Shown here: one piece after another, positions 28,532-37,592 of the stretch
Layout of the letters: the number at the start of each line of letters is the position of its first letter
Position numbering within the stretch: the first letter of the stretch is position 1
Source: GCA-2705445 sp002705445
GTDB taxonomy: Bacteria > Pseudomonadota > Gammaproteobacteria > Poriferisulfidales > GCA-002705445
Assembly (NCBI GenBank): GCA_045561235.1
Contig: JBJKYB010000002.1
Coordinates: forward strand, 1,000,528 to 1,064,527
Reading direction: 5' to 3'
Length of the DNA stretch: 64,000 nt
Notes under the pieces: model-generated
Database searches by the model: none
Told to the model about the DNA's origin: nothing
The model's input: only the letters and a program-made list of their open reading frames with translations
Program-made: the position numbers and the translations under genes

Positions 28532-29826
28532 CGATCCTCAATTTTTTTATAACTTGTTTTGCTTTTTCCTGTATATAATTGTCTTGGTCTTCCAATTTTG
28601 AAATTTGTATCTTCAATCATCTCATTCCAATGTGCTGCCCATCCAACTGTTCTTGCTAGAGCAAATATAACGGTATACATACTTTGAGGAATACCGATGG
28701 CTTTTAAAACTATTCCAGAATAAAAATCTACATTTGGATACAATTTTCTTGAAACAAAGTAATCATCTTCTAAGGCATACTTTTCTAATTTCATTGCAAT
28801 ATCAAAAAGAGGTTTATTGGGATTTTGTTCATCAAGTTTCTTAAGGTATTCATGAGCAATCTTTTGAATTATTTTTGCTCTAGGATCATAATTTTTGTAA
28901 ATCCTGTGACCAAAACCCATTAATCTAAATGGATTCTCTTTATCCTTAGCCATATTAATGTAATGCTCAACATCTTTATCAGAATTTTTAATTTCTTCAA
29001 GCATATTAATTACAGCTTCATTTGCTCCTCCATGCGTAGGACCCCAAAGAGTCGATATACCTGCTGCTATTGCCGCATAAGGGCTAGTTTCGGAACTTCC
29101 AGAGAGTCGTACAGTTGAAGTAGAAGCATTTTGCTCGTGATCTGCGTGCAAAAGAAATATTATATCCATTGCCTTCGAAGATAATTTTTTTTGGTCATCA
29201 CTTATGTTTGGAAAAGACATACTTATGAAGTTTTCGGCTATAGACAGATTTTTATTAGGATTTTCAAATTCTTTTTTATGTATAAAATTTAAAATCCATG
29301 CAGCCATTATTGGCACCGAAGCAATTAAATTTATTGTAGAATTATATCTATAAGTTTTATTTTTAATATCGAGATCTGAGTGGTATTTTGCTGATAAATA
29401 AGTTAAACAAGCTGTCATTATAGCCATTGGATGACTGTCAATATCAAAAACTTCAATTATATTTTTTATTGAATTATCAACATCATAACTATTACAAATA
29501 TCTCTAGAAAAACTTTTTAAATCATTGATTTTAGGAAGATTTCCATATAGAAGTAAGTAAGCTGTCTCTAAAAAAGAGCTATTTTCTGCAAGTTCTTCAA
29601 TAGGGTATCCTCGATACCATAACTTACCTTCATTTCCGTCAATAAAAGTAATTTTACTTTCGCAGCTTGATGTAGACATAAAACCAGGATCATGTGATAA
29701 GTAGCCTAGGTTTTTTTCTAAAGACCTCATATCTACAACATTTGGCCCTAATATTGAGTCAATTACTGGTAGATCAATTTCGTTATCAGATTGACCATCT
29801 TTGATTGTAATCTTTTTATCAGTCAT
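28528..29826 (-). CDS. gltA: Citrate synthase (type II)
   Basis: Condenses oxaloacetate and acetyl-CoA. 432 residues, the Gram-negative NADH-sensitive hexamer length. Active-site segments are LHADHEQNASTSTVRL, GPTHGGANEA and GFGHRIYKNYDPRA, with the catalytic aspartate in NVDFYSGIVLKAIG. It is monocistronic by position. Together with sdh and mdh it indicates TCA-cycle enzymes in this methylotroph. Confidence 0.97.
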   Translation of the reverse strand: MTDKKITIKDGQSDNEIDLPVIDSILGPNVVDMRSLEKNLGYLSHDPGFMSTSSCESKITFIDGNEGKLWYRGYPIEELAENSSFLETAYLLLYGNLPKINDLKSFSRDICNSYDVDNSIKNIIEVFDIDSHPMAIMTACLTYLSAKYHSDLDIKNKTYRYNSTINLIASVPIMAAWILNFIHKKEFENPNKNLSIAENFISMSFPNISDDQKKLSSKAMDIIFLLHADHEQNASTSTVRLSGSSETSPYAAIAAGISTLWGPTHGGANEAVINMLEEIKNSDKDVEHYINMAKDKENPFRLMGFGHRIYKNYDPRAKIIQKIAHEYLKKLDEQNPNKPLFDIAMKLEKYALEDDYFVSRKLYPNVDFYSGIVLKAIGIPQSMYTVIFALARTVGWAAHWNEMIEDTNFKIGRPRQLYTGKSKTSYKKIEDR

Positions 29827-29930
29827 ATTTGTATGAATATTATTTTCTTAAATAATATTATTTTTGCTACCAATGTATTTATCAAGAAATCTTAGGATAA
29901 CACAATTACGCGTGTATTTTAAGGAAGACT

Positions 29931-30464
29931 TTATTTGTAAATATCAAGAAAATTTACAATAAAATTAACAATATCTTGTGGTTTATTAATATCGAGCACA
30001 GTTAAGTTAGTATTAAGTTTTGTTGCACTTTCAGCTGCTATCGCAACAATATTCTCGTCGGATTCACTTAGTAATCCTCTATTTTTATTTATTTCCTCCC
30101 TATAAAGCTCAATTTTTGGAAATGGTTCTGTTTTAAACCCCTCAATAAGAATCAGGTCATATTTTAAATTATCAAGTTTGCCAAGTAAATCAACTAAACT
30201 TAACTCATCGTGATAATTGTTTTCATGCATTAATGCCCATCTATTCTTAGATGAAACTAGCATGTTTTCTGCTCCTGATTTTCTAATTTCATAACTATCT
30301 TTTCCAGGTAGATCAATGTCAAAATCATGATGAGCATGCTTAATAACTGAAACTCTATAATCTAGTTCTTTTAAAATCTTTACTATTTCTTTTATAAGAG
30401 TTGTCTTACCGGTCCCACTATAGGCTGCAAACCCTATTATTTTTTTATTTTGAATTAAATTCAT
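29931..30464 (-). CDS. mobB: Molybdopterin-guanine dinucleotide biosynthesis adaptor MobB
   Basis: GTP-binding adaptor that assists MobA. 177 residues. The P-loop GFAAYSGTGKTTLIKE is at residues 11-26, followed by VSVIKHAHHDFDIDLPGKDS, which is the MobB signature. It overlaps mobA by 20 bases. Confidence 0.9.
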   Translation of the reverse strand: MNLIQNKKIIGFAAYSGTGKTTLIKEIVKILKELDYRVSVIKHAHHDFDIDLPGKDSYEIRKSGAENMLVSSKNRWALMHENNYHDELSLVDLLGKLDNLKYDLILIEGFKTEPFPKIELYREEINKNRGLLSESDENIVAIAAESATKLNTNLTVLDINKPQDIVNFIVNFLDIYK

Positions 30465-31029
30465 TTAATTGCTCGATAGTATTAATATTATCAAAATAAA
30501 TACTGTCTTTATCAAAATAGACATATTTATAGTTATTTTGTTGGTAAAAAATGTCAATTTTTCTATCACCACTACTAAGGAAATTTTTGAGAGGTTCTAA
30601 CTTATTTTTTGATATTAGCATAAAAACTGGCTGAGATCTTACGCTATTATGTGCAATATATATTTCTTTTGTTTCATCATATTCATCAATAATTTTTTTT
30701 GTTACATCCCAACTAAAGTTTGGGCAGTCACATGGTATAGTGAATAAATAATTTGTATCTATTTTTTCAAGCATACTAAATATTCCTGATAACGGACCCT
30801 GAAAGTCTTCTAAATTATCTTTAATTACAGGAAATCCATATTTTTCGTAATCATTTATATTTCTATTAGCATTTATGATGATTTTTTTTGTATGAGAAGA
30901 TATTTCATTTATAAGATTTTCTACCAAAGGTAATCCATTTACAATTACTAATCCTTTGTCATTATTATTCATTCGTGTAGCTTTTCCGCCTGCTAAAATT
31001 CCAACAGTAATATCTTTTTTTGTTAGCAT
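30445..31029 (-). CDS. mobA: Molybdenum cofactor guanylyltransferase
   Basis: Attaches GMP to molybdopterin to make the guanine dinucleotide cofactor used by enzymes such as formate dehydrogenase. 194 residues. The nucleotide signature GILAGGKATRMNNNDKG is at residues 10-26, and FTIPCDCPNFS supplies the metal-binding aspartate. It is upstream of mobB. A molybdenum-dependent formate dehydrogenase would fit the methylotroph but is not in the window. Confidence 0.92.
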   Translation of the reverse strand: MLTKKDITVGILAGGKATRMNNNDKGLVIVNGLPLVENLINEISSHTKKIIINANRNINDYEKYGFPVIKDNLEDFQGPLSGIFSMLEKIDTNYLFTIPCDCPNFSWDVTKKIIDEYDETKEIYIAHNSVRSQPVFMLISKNKLEPLKNFLSSGDRKIDIFYQQNNYKYVYFDKDSIYFDNINTIEQLNEFNSK

Positions 31030-31105
31030 AAAACACCTCTGTAGAATTTTTATTTATTACCTTATAATAGACATAGCTAAGTAAAAATTATGGAGTTAAT
31101 TTATT

Positions 31106-31408
31106 ATGAATGATACCAATAAAAATCTTACAATGGAAATTCAGTCAGATGTTTTTGAAATGCTCGTAAAGCATTTACAAAATAAAACTGAAGTTCAAAA
31201 TATTGATTTAATGAATCTTGCTGACTTTTGCAGAAATTGTTTATCTAAATGGTATGTATCTGCAGCAAAAGAAAAAGGTATTGAGATATCGTATGATGAA
31301 GCAAGAAAAATTATATATGGGATGCCTTATAATGATTGGAAATCAATGTATCAGAAAGAAGCCACAAAGGAACAATTGGAAAAATTTAATTCTAAAGAAA
31401 ATAAATAA
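31106..31408 (+). CDS. DUF1244 family protein
   Basis: 100 residues. The conserved core LADFCRNCLSKWY, then SYDEARKIIYGMPYNDWK, is diagnostic for DUF1244, a small helical family of proteobacteria with no established role. SD TGGAG precedes the start. The stop overlaps the moeB start by one base (TAATGG), suggesting a coupled operon DUF1244-moeB-DUF2805. Confidence 0.9.
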   Translation: MNDTNKNLTMEIQSDVFEMLVKHLQNKTEVQNIDLMNLADFCRNCLSKWYVSAAKEKGIEISYDEARKIIYGMPYNDWKSMYQKEATKEQLEKFNSKENK

Positions 31409-32169
31409 TGGAATTCAATTATCTAAATGACAAAGACTTAATGTACTATTCAAGGCATATTCTTTTGCCAAACATAGGTATAGAAGGGCAGCAAAAACTA
31501 AACTCATCAGAAGTTACAATTTTTGGGCTCGGAGGCTTAGGAAATTTACTATCAACATATATTGCTTCCTCAGGGATAAAAAAAATTAATCTAGTTGATT
31601 TTGATATTATAGAAGAAACAAATTTGCAAAGACAGATAAACTTTTCTTCAGATGATATTGGGCTTTTAAAAATTGATGCAATAGAGAAGTTTTTAAAAAT
31701 TAAACATCCAGATATACTAGTAAAAAAATATTATGAAAAAATAATCTCAAGTGCACAAGCTGAAAATATAATTATTAACTCAGATGTTGTTTTAGATGGA
31801 ACAGATAATTTTGAGGTACGAAAAATTATTAATATGGCATGTTTACAAAAAAATAAGAAGCTAATCATTGGAGCAGTTGAAGGTTATTCCGGACAACTAA
31901 TGTCGGTAGTATCAAATAAAAGCGCATGCTATGAATGTGTTTATGAAAATTTAGTTGATAATAACTCGTGTTCTGATTCTGGAGTATTAGCACCTTTAGT
32001 AGGAATGATAAGTTCAATGATGGCTATTGAATGTATAAATATAATTACTGGTAATAAATCTTCGTATGAAAACAAGTTATTAATAATAAATGGATTAACA
32101 ATGTCTATTGATACATTAAATACAAAAAGAAATTTATCTTGTAAAGAAAATTGTGTAAAAGCAATATGA
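31408..32169 (+). CDS. moeB: ThiF/MoeB-type adenylyltransferase
   Basis: E1-like enzyme that adenylates the C terminus of a ubiquitin-fold sulfur carrier (MoaD or ThiS). 253 residues. YSRHILLPNIGIEGQQKL is the family N terminus, the nucleotide motif is FGLGGLGN at about residues 44-51, and zinc-binding cysteines are in CYECVYEN and SCKENC. Proximity to mobAB favours MoeB, but ThiF activity or dual use is possible. Confidence 0.87.
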   Translation: MEFNYLNDKDLMYYSRHILLPNIGIEGQQKLNSSEVTIFGLGGLGNLLSTYIASSGIKKINLVDFDIIEETNLQRQINFSSDDIGLLKIDAIEKFLKIKHPDILVKKYYEKIISSAQAENIIINSDVVLDGTDNFEVRKIINMACLQKNKKLIIGAVEGYSGQLMSVVSNKSACYECVYENLVDNNSCSDSGVLAPLVGMISSMMAIECINIITGNKSSYENKLLIINGLTMSIDTLNTKRNLSCKENCVKAI

Positions 32170-32450
32170 AAAAAGATAATTGGCCTAAAACAAAAATTAA
32201 AAAACCTGAACCAAAGAATATAAATTCCGATGATTGGATAATATGGGCAGGGTGGGCTGACAGAATAACCTTTGAAGAAATATATGAAAAAACTAAAAAA
32301 ACTGAATCTGATGTAATTAAAATTATGAGAAAAAATCTTAAACCATCTTCTTTTAAATTGTGGAGGAAGAGAGTTAATGAAAAAAGCATAAAACATAGAA
32401 AAAAATTCTCTGATAAAAGAAAAAATCTCAAAAAAAATGATTTTTTTTAG
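32166..32450 (+). CDS. DUF2805 family protein
   Basis: 94 residues starting at an ATG that overlaps the moeB stop (ATGA). The core DDWIIWAGWADRITFEEIYE, then EIMRKNLKPSSFKLWRKRV-like residues, matches DUF2805, a small family of unknown function. The C terminus is very lysine-rich. It overlaps the convergent J-domain gene by four bases. Confidence 0.85.
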   Translation: MKKDNWPKTKIKKPEPKNINSDDWIIWAGWADRITFEEIYEKTKKTESDVIKIMRKNLKPSSFKLWRKRVNEKSIKHRKKFSDKRKNLKKNDFF

Positions 32451-32887
32451 CCCAACAGTGTGTCTCGAGCAGCATTTATTTTTGCAGCCATTTCTTTTGA
32501 GCCTCCTTTATCTGGATGATGTTTTTGCATTTCCTTTTTATGGGCAGATATAATTTCTTCTTTATTTGAGTTTTCATTAATACCAAGTATTGCAGCTGCT
32601 TCAGCTTTAGACATGCCGCCTGATTTCCTAGCTCTTTTTTTTGCGTTATTGTAGCCAGATGCAAATCTTTGTAAGATTGGCAAATATCTTATTATTAAAT
32701 ATAATTTTTTAAATATTGGTATTAATGCTACAAATATTGCTGATATCCAATGAGCTCTTCCAGTTGCCACTAAAAATAAAACTATAACTGCTAATATGAT
32801 AAAAATTAATTGAGATCTATTTTTTATCCTTTTTGATAGATAAATTATTGAAATTAAAGCTAAAATTAAAAGTATTATATAAATCAT
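32447..32887 (-). CDS. Membrane-anchored J-domain protein
   Basis: 146 residues. Two N-terminal hydrophobic segments (about 2-18 and 28-60), a basic linker, then a C-terminal J-domain-like module, MSKAEAAAILGINENSNKEE, with HPD in KHHPDKGGSKE. This C-terminal arrangement resembles Tim14/Pam18-type proteins and short bacterial DnaJ-domain membrane proteins. It presumably recruits DnaK to the inner membrane; the client is unknown. Confidence 0.87.
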   Translation of the reverse strand: MIYIILLILALISIIYLSKRIKNRSQLIFIILAVIVLFLVATGRAHWISAIFVALIPIFKKLYLIIRYLPILQRFASGYNNAKKRARKSGGMSKAEAAAILGINENSNKEEIISAHKKEMQKHHPDKGGSKEMAAKINAARDTLLG

Positions 32888-32979
32888 ATAATTAATGTCT
32901 TTTTTAAATGTATTTGGTATTATTTTCTATAAGTCCGTTTTCATTATATATTATAAAAAAAAGAAATTGTGGGGGAAAT

Positions 32980-33846
32980 ATGAAAGTAAAAATAAATGCT
33001 TGTGATCAAGACCTTGAGATACATCTAGAGGAGTATGGAAAAAGTAATAAAGGAATGCCTATATTGTTTGTTCATGGAATTCCAACTAATGCAAGGTTAT
33101 GGAGGCACGTTCAAAAAAACTTAGAGAATGATTTTCATTCATATGCGATGGACATGGTTGGGTATGGCCAATCTTCAATGCCACTAGATAATTTTGAGCA
33201 TACATTTAATAATCAGGCAGAAGCGATAAAGGGAGTTATAGAGGAATTAGGAATAAAAGGTAACGTAATTTTAGTGGGGCATGATCATGGTGGAGGCGTT
33301 TGCCAAGTTTTTGCCTCAAAATATTGTGATTATATAAGTCGTTTAGTGCTCTTAAATCCTGTTGCTTATGATTATTGGCCTGTACTTGAAGTTGAAGCTT
33401 TTAATGGTTTGGTTGGAGCAAGCGATGAAGTGTTAGCTGGAGCAATGCCTGGTGCAGTTGCTCAATTTGCAGGCTTAATGAGAACTGGTAGTCATGACAA
33501 AATAGCTTTTACGGATAAAAACGTTAAAGAAAATTATTTATGCCATTGGGGAAGAGATGGTTTAACAGGATTCAAATCTTTAGTTAAAATTTGTTCTCAA
33601 CCTACCAATGAAGAAACTCTTGCTGTAGATCATAAAAAAATAACATGTCCAACTGCAGTATTTTGGGCCTTGCATGATGCTTGGATGCCAAAAGAATCTG
33701 GCGAGAGATTAAAGCAAGATATTGCGGGACCCGTTAGACTTCAATTTATTGAGAGAGCAGGGCATTGGTCTCAAGAAGATAGACCTGACGAGGTAGCAGC
33801 TATGATAGAAGATTTTATAACTGAATGGGAAGGTGTAAAAATATAA
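32980..33846 (+). CDS. Alpha/beta-fold hydrolase with aspartate nucleophile (epoxide hydrolase / dehalogenase-like)
   Basis: 289 residues from the ATG preceded by the SD GGGGGA; an upstream in-frame ATG at 32908 lacks one. The oxyanion motif is HGIPTN at residues 33-38. The nucleophile is D102 in VGHDHGGG, a later acid lies in WALHDAWMP, and the histidine is in ERAGHWSQEDRP. An Asp nucleophile points to epoxide hydrolase, haloacetate dehalogenase or haloalkane dehalogenase. The tryptophan that normally follows it in haloalkane dehalogenases is His here, so that activity is less likely. Confidence 0.88.
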   Translation: MKVKINACDQDLEIHLEEYGKSNKGMPILFVHGIPTNARLWRHVQKNLENDFHSYAMDMVGYGQSSMPLDNFEHTFNNQAEAIKGVIEELGIKGNVILVGHDHGGGVCQVFASKYCDYISRLVLLNPVAYDYWPVLEVEAFNGLVGASDEVLAGAMPGAVAQFAGLMRTGSHDKIAFTDKNVKENYLCHWGRDGLTGFKSLVKICSQPTNEETLAVDHKKITCPTAVFWALHDAWMPKESGERLKQDIAGPVRLQFIERAGHWSQEDRPDEVAAMIEDFITEWEGVKI

Positions 33847-33864
33847 AATCTAAATATTTATATT

Positions 33865-33886
33865 GTGCAGAATTAAATATCTGCAC
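33865..33886. terminator. Bidirectional hairpin between the convergent hydrolase and mdh genes
   Basis: A perfect 7-base stem GTGCAGA / TCTGCAC with an 8-base loop ATTAAATA, lying in the 51-base gap between the two stop codons. AT-rich flanks give imperfect T-tracts on both strands. The position between convergent genes supports a shared terminator. Confidence 0.6.
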
Positions 33887-33897
33887 CTAAATAATTT

Positions 33898-34872
33898 TTA
33901 TAAAAGATCAAGTACCGAATCTCTTTCTTGAATTAGCTCTTGTTCCGTAATTTTAATATAATCATTTAATATATCAGATATGTTTACATCTGCTATTTTT
34001 TCGTAAACTCCATTTGAACAAAGAGAAGGAAAGGAAAACATCAAATTTTCAGAAATACCGTATGAATTTCCGTTCGATATTTGGCCTATGCTTAGCCACT
34101 CATTACTACCTTGTATCCAATCTCTCATATGAGTTACAGCAGCATTTGCAGCAGAGGCTGCAGAAGATAAACCTCTGGCCTCTATAATTTCAGCGCCTCT
34201 TTTTTGAATTCTTGGTATAAAATGATTTGTATACCAAGGGTCATTGATTATTTCTTTGATATTTTTTCCAGAAACCTCAGCATAAGAAAGATCTGGAACT
34301 TGGGTATTTGAATGATTTCCCCAAACTATAACTTTTTTAACTTCGTTTATATTTGTTTTATATTTATTTGCAACTTGAGCTAAAGATCGGTCATGATCAA
34401 GGCGCATCATTGACGTAAACTGTTTAGGATCAATGCTCGGAGCATTATGCATAGCAATTAATGCATTTGTATTTGCTGGATTTCCAACAACTAAAATTTT
34501 TACATTTTTATTAGCAACATTATTAATTGCTTGGCCTTGAGGTTTAAATATCTTGCCATTATCTTCTAACAAGTCTTTTCTTTCCATTCCTTTCATTCTA
34601 GGCTTTGCGCCAATTAATAAAGCATAATCACAATCTTCAAAACCTTGATTAAGGTCATAAGTAATTCGAATTGAATTAAGCAAGGGAAATGCACAATCTT
34701 CGACTTCGAACATAACCCCTTTAAGCGCATTCATGGCGGGCTCGATATCGATTAATTTTAAATTAACTGGTTGATCATTTCCAAGCATCTGTCCTGAAGC
34801 CACTCTAAAAATAGCAGAATAAGCAATGTTTCCTGCTGCTCCTGTGATTGCAACGTTAACTGGTTTTTTCAT
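33898..34872 (-). CDS. mdh: Malate dehydrogenase (NAD, type 2)
   Basis: Interconverts malate and oxaloacetate. 324 residues of the type found in beta- and gammaproteobacteria and actinobacteria. The N terminus VAITGAAGNIAYS carries the NAD motif. Substrate residues are in MRLDHDRSLAQVA, and the catalytic histidine is in VWGNHSNTQVPD. zapE lies 12 bases upstream, giving a zapE-mdh pair. Confidence 0.96.
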   Translation of the reverse strand: MKKPVNVAITGAAGNIAYSAIFRVASGQMLGNDQPVNLKLIDIEPAMNALKGVMFEVEDCAFPLLNSIRITYDLNQGFEDCDYALLIGAKPRMKGMERKDLLEDNGKIFKPQGQAINNVANKNVKILVVGNPANTNALIAMHNAPSIDPKQFTSMMRLDHDRSLAQVANKYKTNINEVKKVIVWGNHSNTQVPDLSYAEVSGKNIKEIINDPWYTNHFIPRIQKRGAEIIEARGLSSAASAANAAVTHMRDWIQGSNEWLSIGQISNGNSYGISENLMFSFPSLCSNGVYEKIADVNISDILNDYIKITEQELIQERDSVLDLL

Positions 34873-34884
34873 ATTTTTTCTCGC

Positions 34885-36006
34885 TTATATTTTATGCTCT
34901 TTTTTCATATAATCACTGGATTGCATTTCATTTAATCTACTTTTTGTTCTTTCAAAATCCTTATTAATCTTTTGTATATCGCATAAGTTATCAATAGAAG
35001 TTTCTGCTGAAATTATAACTTTAACATTTCTATCATAAAATTCATCTATCATATTTATGAATCTTCTTGCCTCATCAATAGAATTATTATCCATTTTTGG
35101 GACATCAGATATAAATACATTTTGATAGATTTTTGAGATTTCAATATAATCATTTTGCGATCTTCCATCACCACATATTATTTGGAATTTAAACCAAACC
35201 GTATTAGATGATAAGAATCTTACGTCAATATCTCTATTATTTAATGGTATAGTTGCACCTTCAAAGACTGGTTTTCTTGTAAACCAATTAAACCAATCAG
35301 GCGATATGGATGAAAAGTATTGTTGCATATTCAAATCAGTTTGTTCGCTATTTGGATAATGATAGGTTCTTACATTACCAAACTTTAGTAATCTATAATC
35401 TTTATTACTATTCAAATGAATAACTTTAGTATTCTGTTCTATTAGTTTGATTGCATAAAAAAACTTTTCTCTTTGTAATCCATCTGAATACAAATTTTCA
35501 GGTTGTGTATTTGAAGTGAAAACAATTATTACTTTATTTGCGAACAAGCCTTTTAATAATTCACCTAAGATCATTGCATCTGCAATATCATTTACTATAA
35601 ACTCATCGAAACACAAAACATCTATTTCTTTTGCAATATCGTTTGCTATTTGATCAATTGGATTTATTACATCTTTTTTTAAATTTAATTTTTCATGAAT
35701 ATCATTCATAAATCTATGAAAATGTATTCTTCTTTTTTTTGTAATGGGTAGTTCTTTAAAAAACATATCCATTAAAAAAGTTTTACCTCGACCGACACCA
35801 CCGTATAAATATATACCTTTGCTCTTAGAACTTTTTGTTCTATTAAATAAACTGGCGCCTATATTTCCAAGTATCGATTCTCCTGGGTTTCTAATCCCAA
35901 GGATACGATTGTATAGTTCCTGAAATGATTCAATTGTCTTTTGTTGTTCAATGTCAGCAAAGAAATCGTTTCTTGAACTCAGGGCTTTATATTCATCTAT
36001 TAACAT
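34885..36006 (-). CDS. zapE: AFG1-like ATPase, cell-division protein ZapE
   Basis: P-loop ATPase that interacts with FtsZ under stress in E. coli. 373 residues. Walker A is GGVGRGKTFLMD and Walker B is VLCFDEFIVNDIADAMI. FEGATIPLNNRDI is also family-typical. It is divergent from gltX, with 71 bases between start codons. Confidence 0.93.
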   Translation of the reverse strand: MLIDEYKALSSRNDFFADIEQQKTIESFQELYNRILGIRNPGESILGNIGASLFNRTKSSKSKGIYLYGGVGRGKTFLMDMFFKELPITKKRRIHFHRFMNDIHEKLNLKKDVINPIDQIANDIAKEIDVLCFDEFIVNDIADAMILGELLKGLFANKVIIVFTSNTQPENLYSDGLQREKFFYAIKLIEQNTKVIHLNSNKDYRLLKFGNVRTYHYPNSEQTDLNMQQYFSSISPDWFNWFTRKPVFEGATIPLNNRDIDVRFLSSNTVWFKFQIICGDGRSQNDYIEISKIYQNVFISDVPKMDNNSIDEARRFINMIDEFYDRNVKVIISAETSIDNLCDIQKINKDFERTKSRLNEMQSSDYMKKEHKI

Positions 36007-36013
36007 AATATGA

Positions 36014-36043
36014 TTGCAGTCTATATTTGAAACAAATTAAAAT
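36014..36043 (+). promoter_or_regulatory. Candidate sigma-70 promoter for gltX
   Basis: TTGCAG and TAAAAT separated by 18 bases, about 35 bases before the gltX start in the zapE-gltX divergent gap. Both boxes differ from consensus by one or two bases. AT-rich DNA makes chance matches common. Confidence 0.35.
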
Positions 36044-36077
36044 ACAGCTCTTAAACTAAATTTTCAAGGTAATAATA

Positions 36078-37460
36078 ATGGTCATAACTAGATTTGCGCC
36101 AAGTCCAACAGGTAATCTGCATATAGGTGGTGCTAGAACAGCATTATTTAATTGGCTGTATGCAAAAAATCAGAGCGGTAAATTTTTATTAAGGATTGAA
36201 GATACAGATATAAAAAGATCAGAAGACAAATATGTAGAGAATATCTTAGAATCCCTTGAGTGGCTGGGAATTGAATATGATGATAATTTAATATATCAAA
36301 GTGAAAGAAGTGATTTATACAAAAAAGCTGTAAATAAGTTATTAGAGATGGATCTAGCTTATTATTGTGACTGTTCCAAAGAGGAACTTGAAAAACTCAG
36401 AACAGAACAACAAAAATCAGGACTAAAGCCAAAATACGACGGAAGAAACCGCGAAAAGGGCTTACAAAAGGGTCCAAATACTGTTGTTAGATTCAAAACG
36501 CCATTAAATGGGGAAATTATTGTCAGAGATACTTTAAAAGGTAATATTTCGGTTAATAATGAAGAGCTAGATGATTTGATTATTCAAAGGGCAGATGGTT
36601 CAGCAACTTATAATATGTCAGTTGTAGTTGACGATATTGACATGGGAATAACAAACACAATAAGAGGCGACGATCATTTAAATAATACTTTTAGACAAAT
36701 GCATATAATGAATGCATTAGGTTATAAGGCACCAATATACACACATATTCCTCTTATAATGGGTGAAGACAGGAAAAGGTTATCTAAAAGACATGGGGCT
36801 ACGAGCACATATGAATTTAGAAAAGAAGGCTTTCTCTCAATATCAATTATAAATTATTTGGCAAGATTGGGTTGGGCAGAAGGTGACAAAGAAAAATTTA
36901 CCGTAGAAGAGCTTATTGAATTATTTAATCTTAAAAATCTTAATAAATCACCATCAATTTTTGACTATAAAAAATTATACTCACTTAATAAATATTTTAT
37001 AAAAGAAATAGAAACTATTGATTTATATAATGAATTTATTAATTTAACAAGTGCTTTTAATGTATTTTCTGAATCCAAAATAATGGAAATTATAGATTCC
37101 CAGAGAGATAGGTGTAAAACTATCGGAGAAATCATTGAAGAAAGTAAGTTTTTATTATTTGATGAATTTCAGATTGATGCCAAATTAGTTGAAAAATTTA
37201 TAACAAATGAGAATCAAGTCATATTTGATGCCGTATTAGATAAATTAAACAAGATTGATAAGTGGAATATTACTAATGTTAAGGACATAGTAGATGATGT
37301 AATTCAAATGTTAGATCTTAAATTACCTAACTTCGCTAAACCAATAAGGGTTGCGCTAACAGGGTCATTATCGTCACCATCAATAGATCTAACTATATAT
37401 TTACTGGGCAAAGAATCTTGTATTAAAAGGATTTCTGCTGCAAGGACTTTGATAGCTTGA
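36078..37460 (+). CDS. gltX: Glutamyl-tRNA synthetase
   Basis: Class-I synthetase of 460 residues. The HIGH-type motif is in FAPSPTGNLHIGGARTAL at residues 6-23 and the KMSKS-type motif in KRLSKRHGA at about 232-240. The IRGDDHLNNTFRQ segment is typical. A zinc-site-like cysteine cluster occurs in YYCDCSKEE. The cognate tRNA-Glu gene starts 41 bases downstream. Confidence 0.97.
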   Translation: MVITRFAPSPTGNLHIGGARTALFNWLYAKNQSGKFLLRIEDTDIKRSEDKYVENILESLEWLGIEYDDNLIYQSERSDLYKKAVNKLLEMDLAYYCDCSKEELEKLRTEQQKSGLKPKYDGRNREKGLQKGPNTVVRFKTPLNGEIIVRDTLKGNISVNNEELDDLIIQRADGSATYNMSVVVDDIDMGITNTIRGDDHLNNTFRQMHIMNALGYKAPIYTHIPLIMGEDRKRLSKRHGATSTYEFRKEGFLSISIINYLARLGWAEGDKEKFTVEELIELFNLKNLNKSPSIFDYKKLYSLNKYFIKEIETIDLYNEFINLTSAFNVFSESKIMEIIDSQRDRCKTIGEIIEESKFLLFDEFQIDAKLVEKFITNENQVIFDAVLDKLNKIDKWNITNVKDIVDDVIQMLDLKLPNFAKPIRVALTGSLSSPSIDLTIYLLGKESCIKRISAARTLIA

Positions 37461-37485
37461 CATTATTCCTAATCCGCTACAAAAT
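37457..37485 (+). promoter_or_regulatory. Candidate promoter for tRNA-Glu
   Basis: A consensus TTGACA overlaps the gltX stop codon; CAAAAT follows after a 17-base spacer. This would start transcription about 10 bases before the mature tRNA, a plausible short leader for RNase P. The -35 box is perfect and the -10 box matches four of six. Confidence 0.5.
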
Positions 37486-37500
37486 CACTGACTTTCTAGT

Positions 37501-37576
37501 GTCCCCATCGTCTAGAGGCCTAGGACACCGGGTTTTCATCTCGGCAACAGGGGTTCGACTCCCCTTGGGGACGCCA
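37501..37576 (+). tRNA. tRNA-Glu (anticodon TTC)
   Basis: 76 bases including an encoded CCA. Acceptor arms GTCCCCA / TGGGGAC pair fully. The D arm has GTCTAGAGGCCTAGGAC, the anticodon loop TTTTCAT gives TTC, and the T arm GGGGTTCGACTCCCC is perfect. The sequence closely resembles bacterial tRNA-Glu. It lies between gltX and an arsC-like gene. Confidence 0.98.
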
Positions 37577-37592
37577 ATTTAGGCAAAAGCAT

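Noticed and set aside
31941..32431. Minus-strand ORFs of 151 and 108 residues across moeB and the DUF2805 gene
   Set aside because: Phe- and Ile-rich antisense of lysine- and asparagine-rich genes; they cross two well-supported plus-strand genes.
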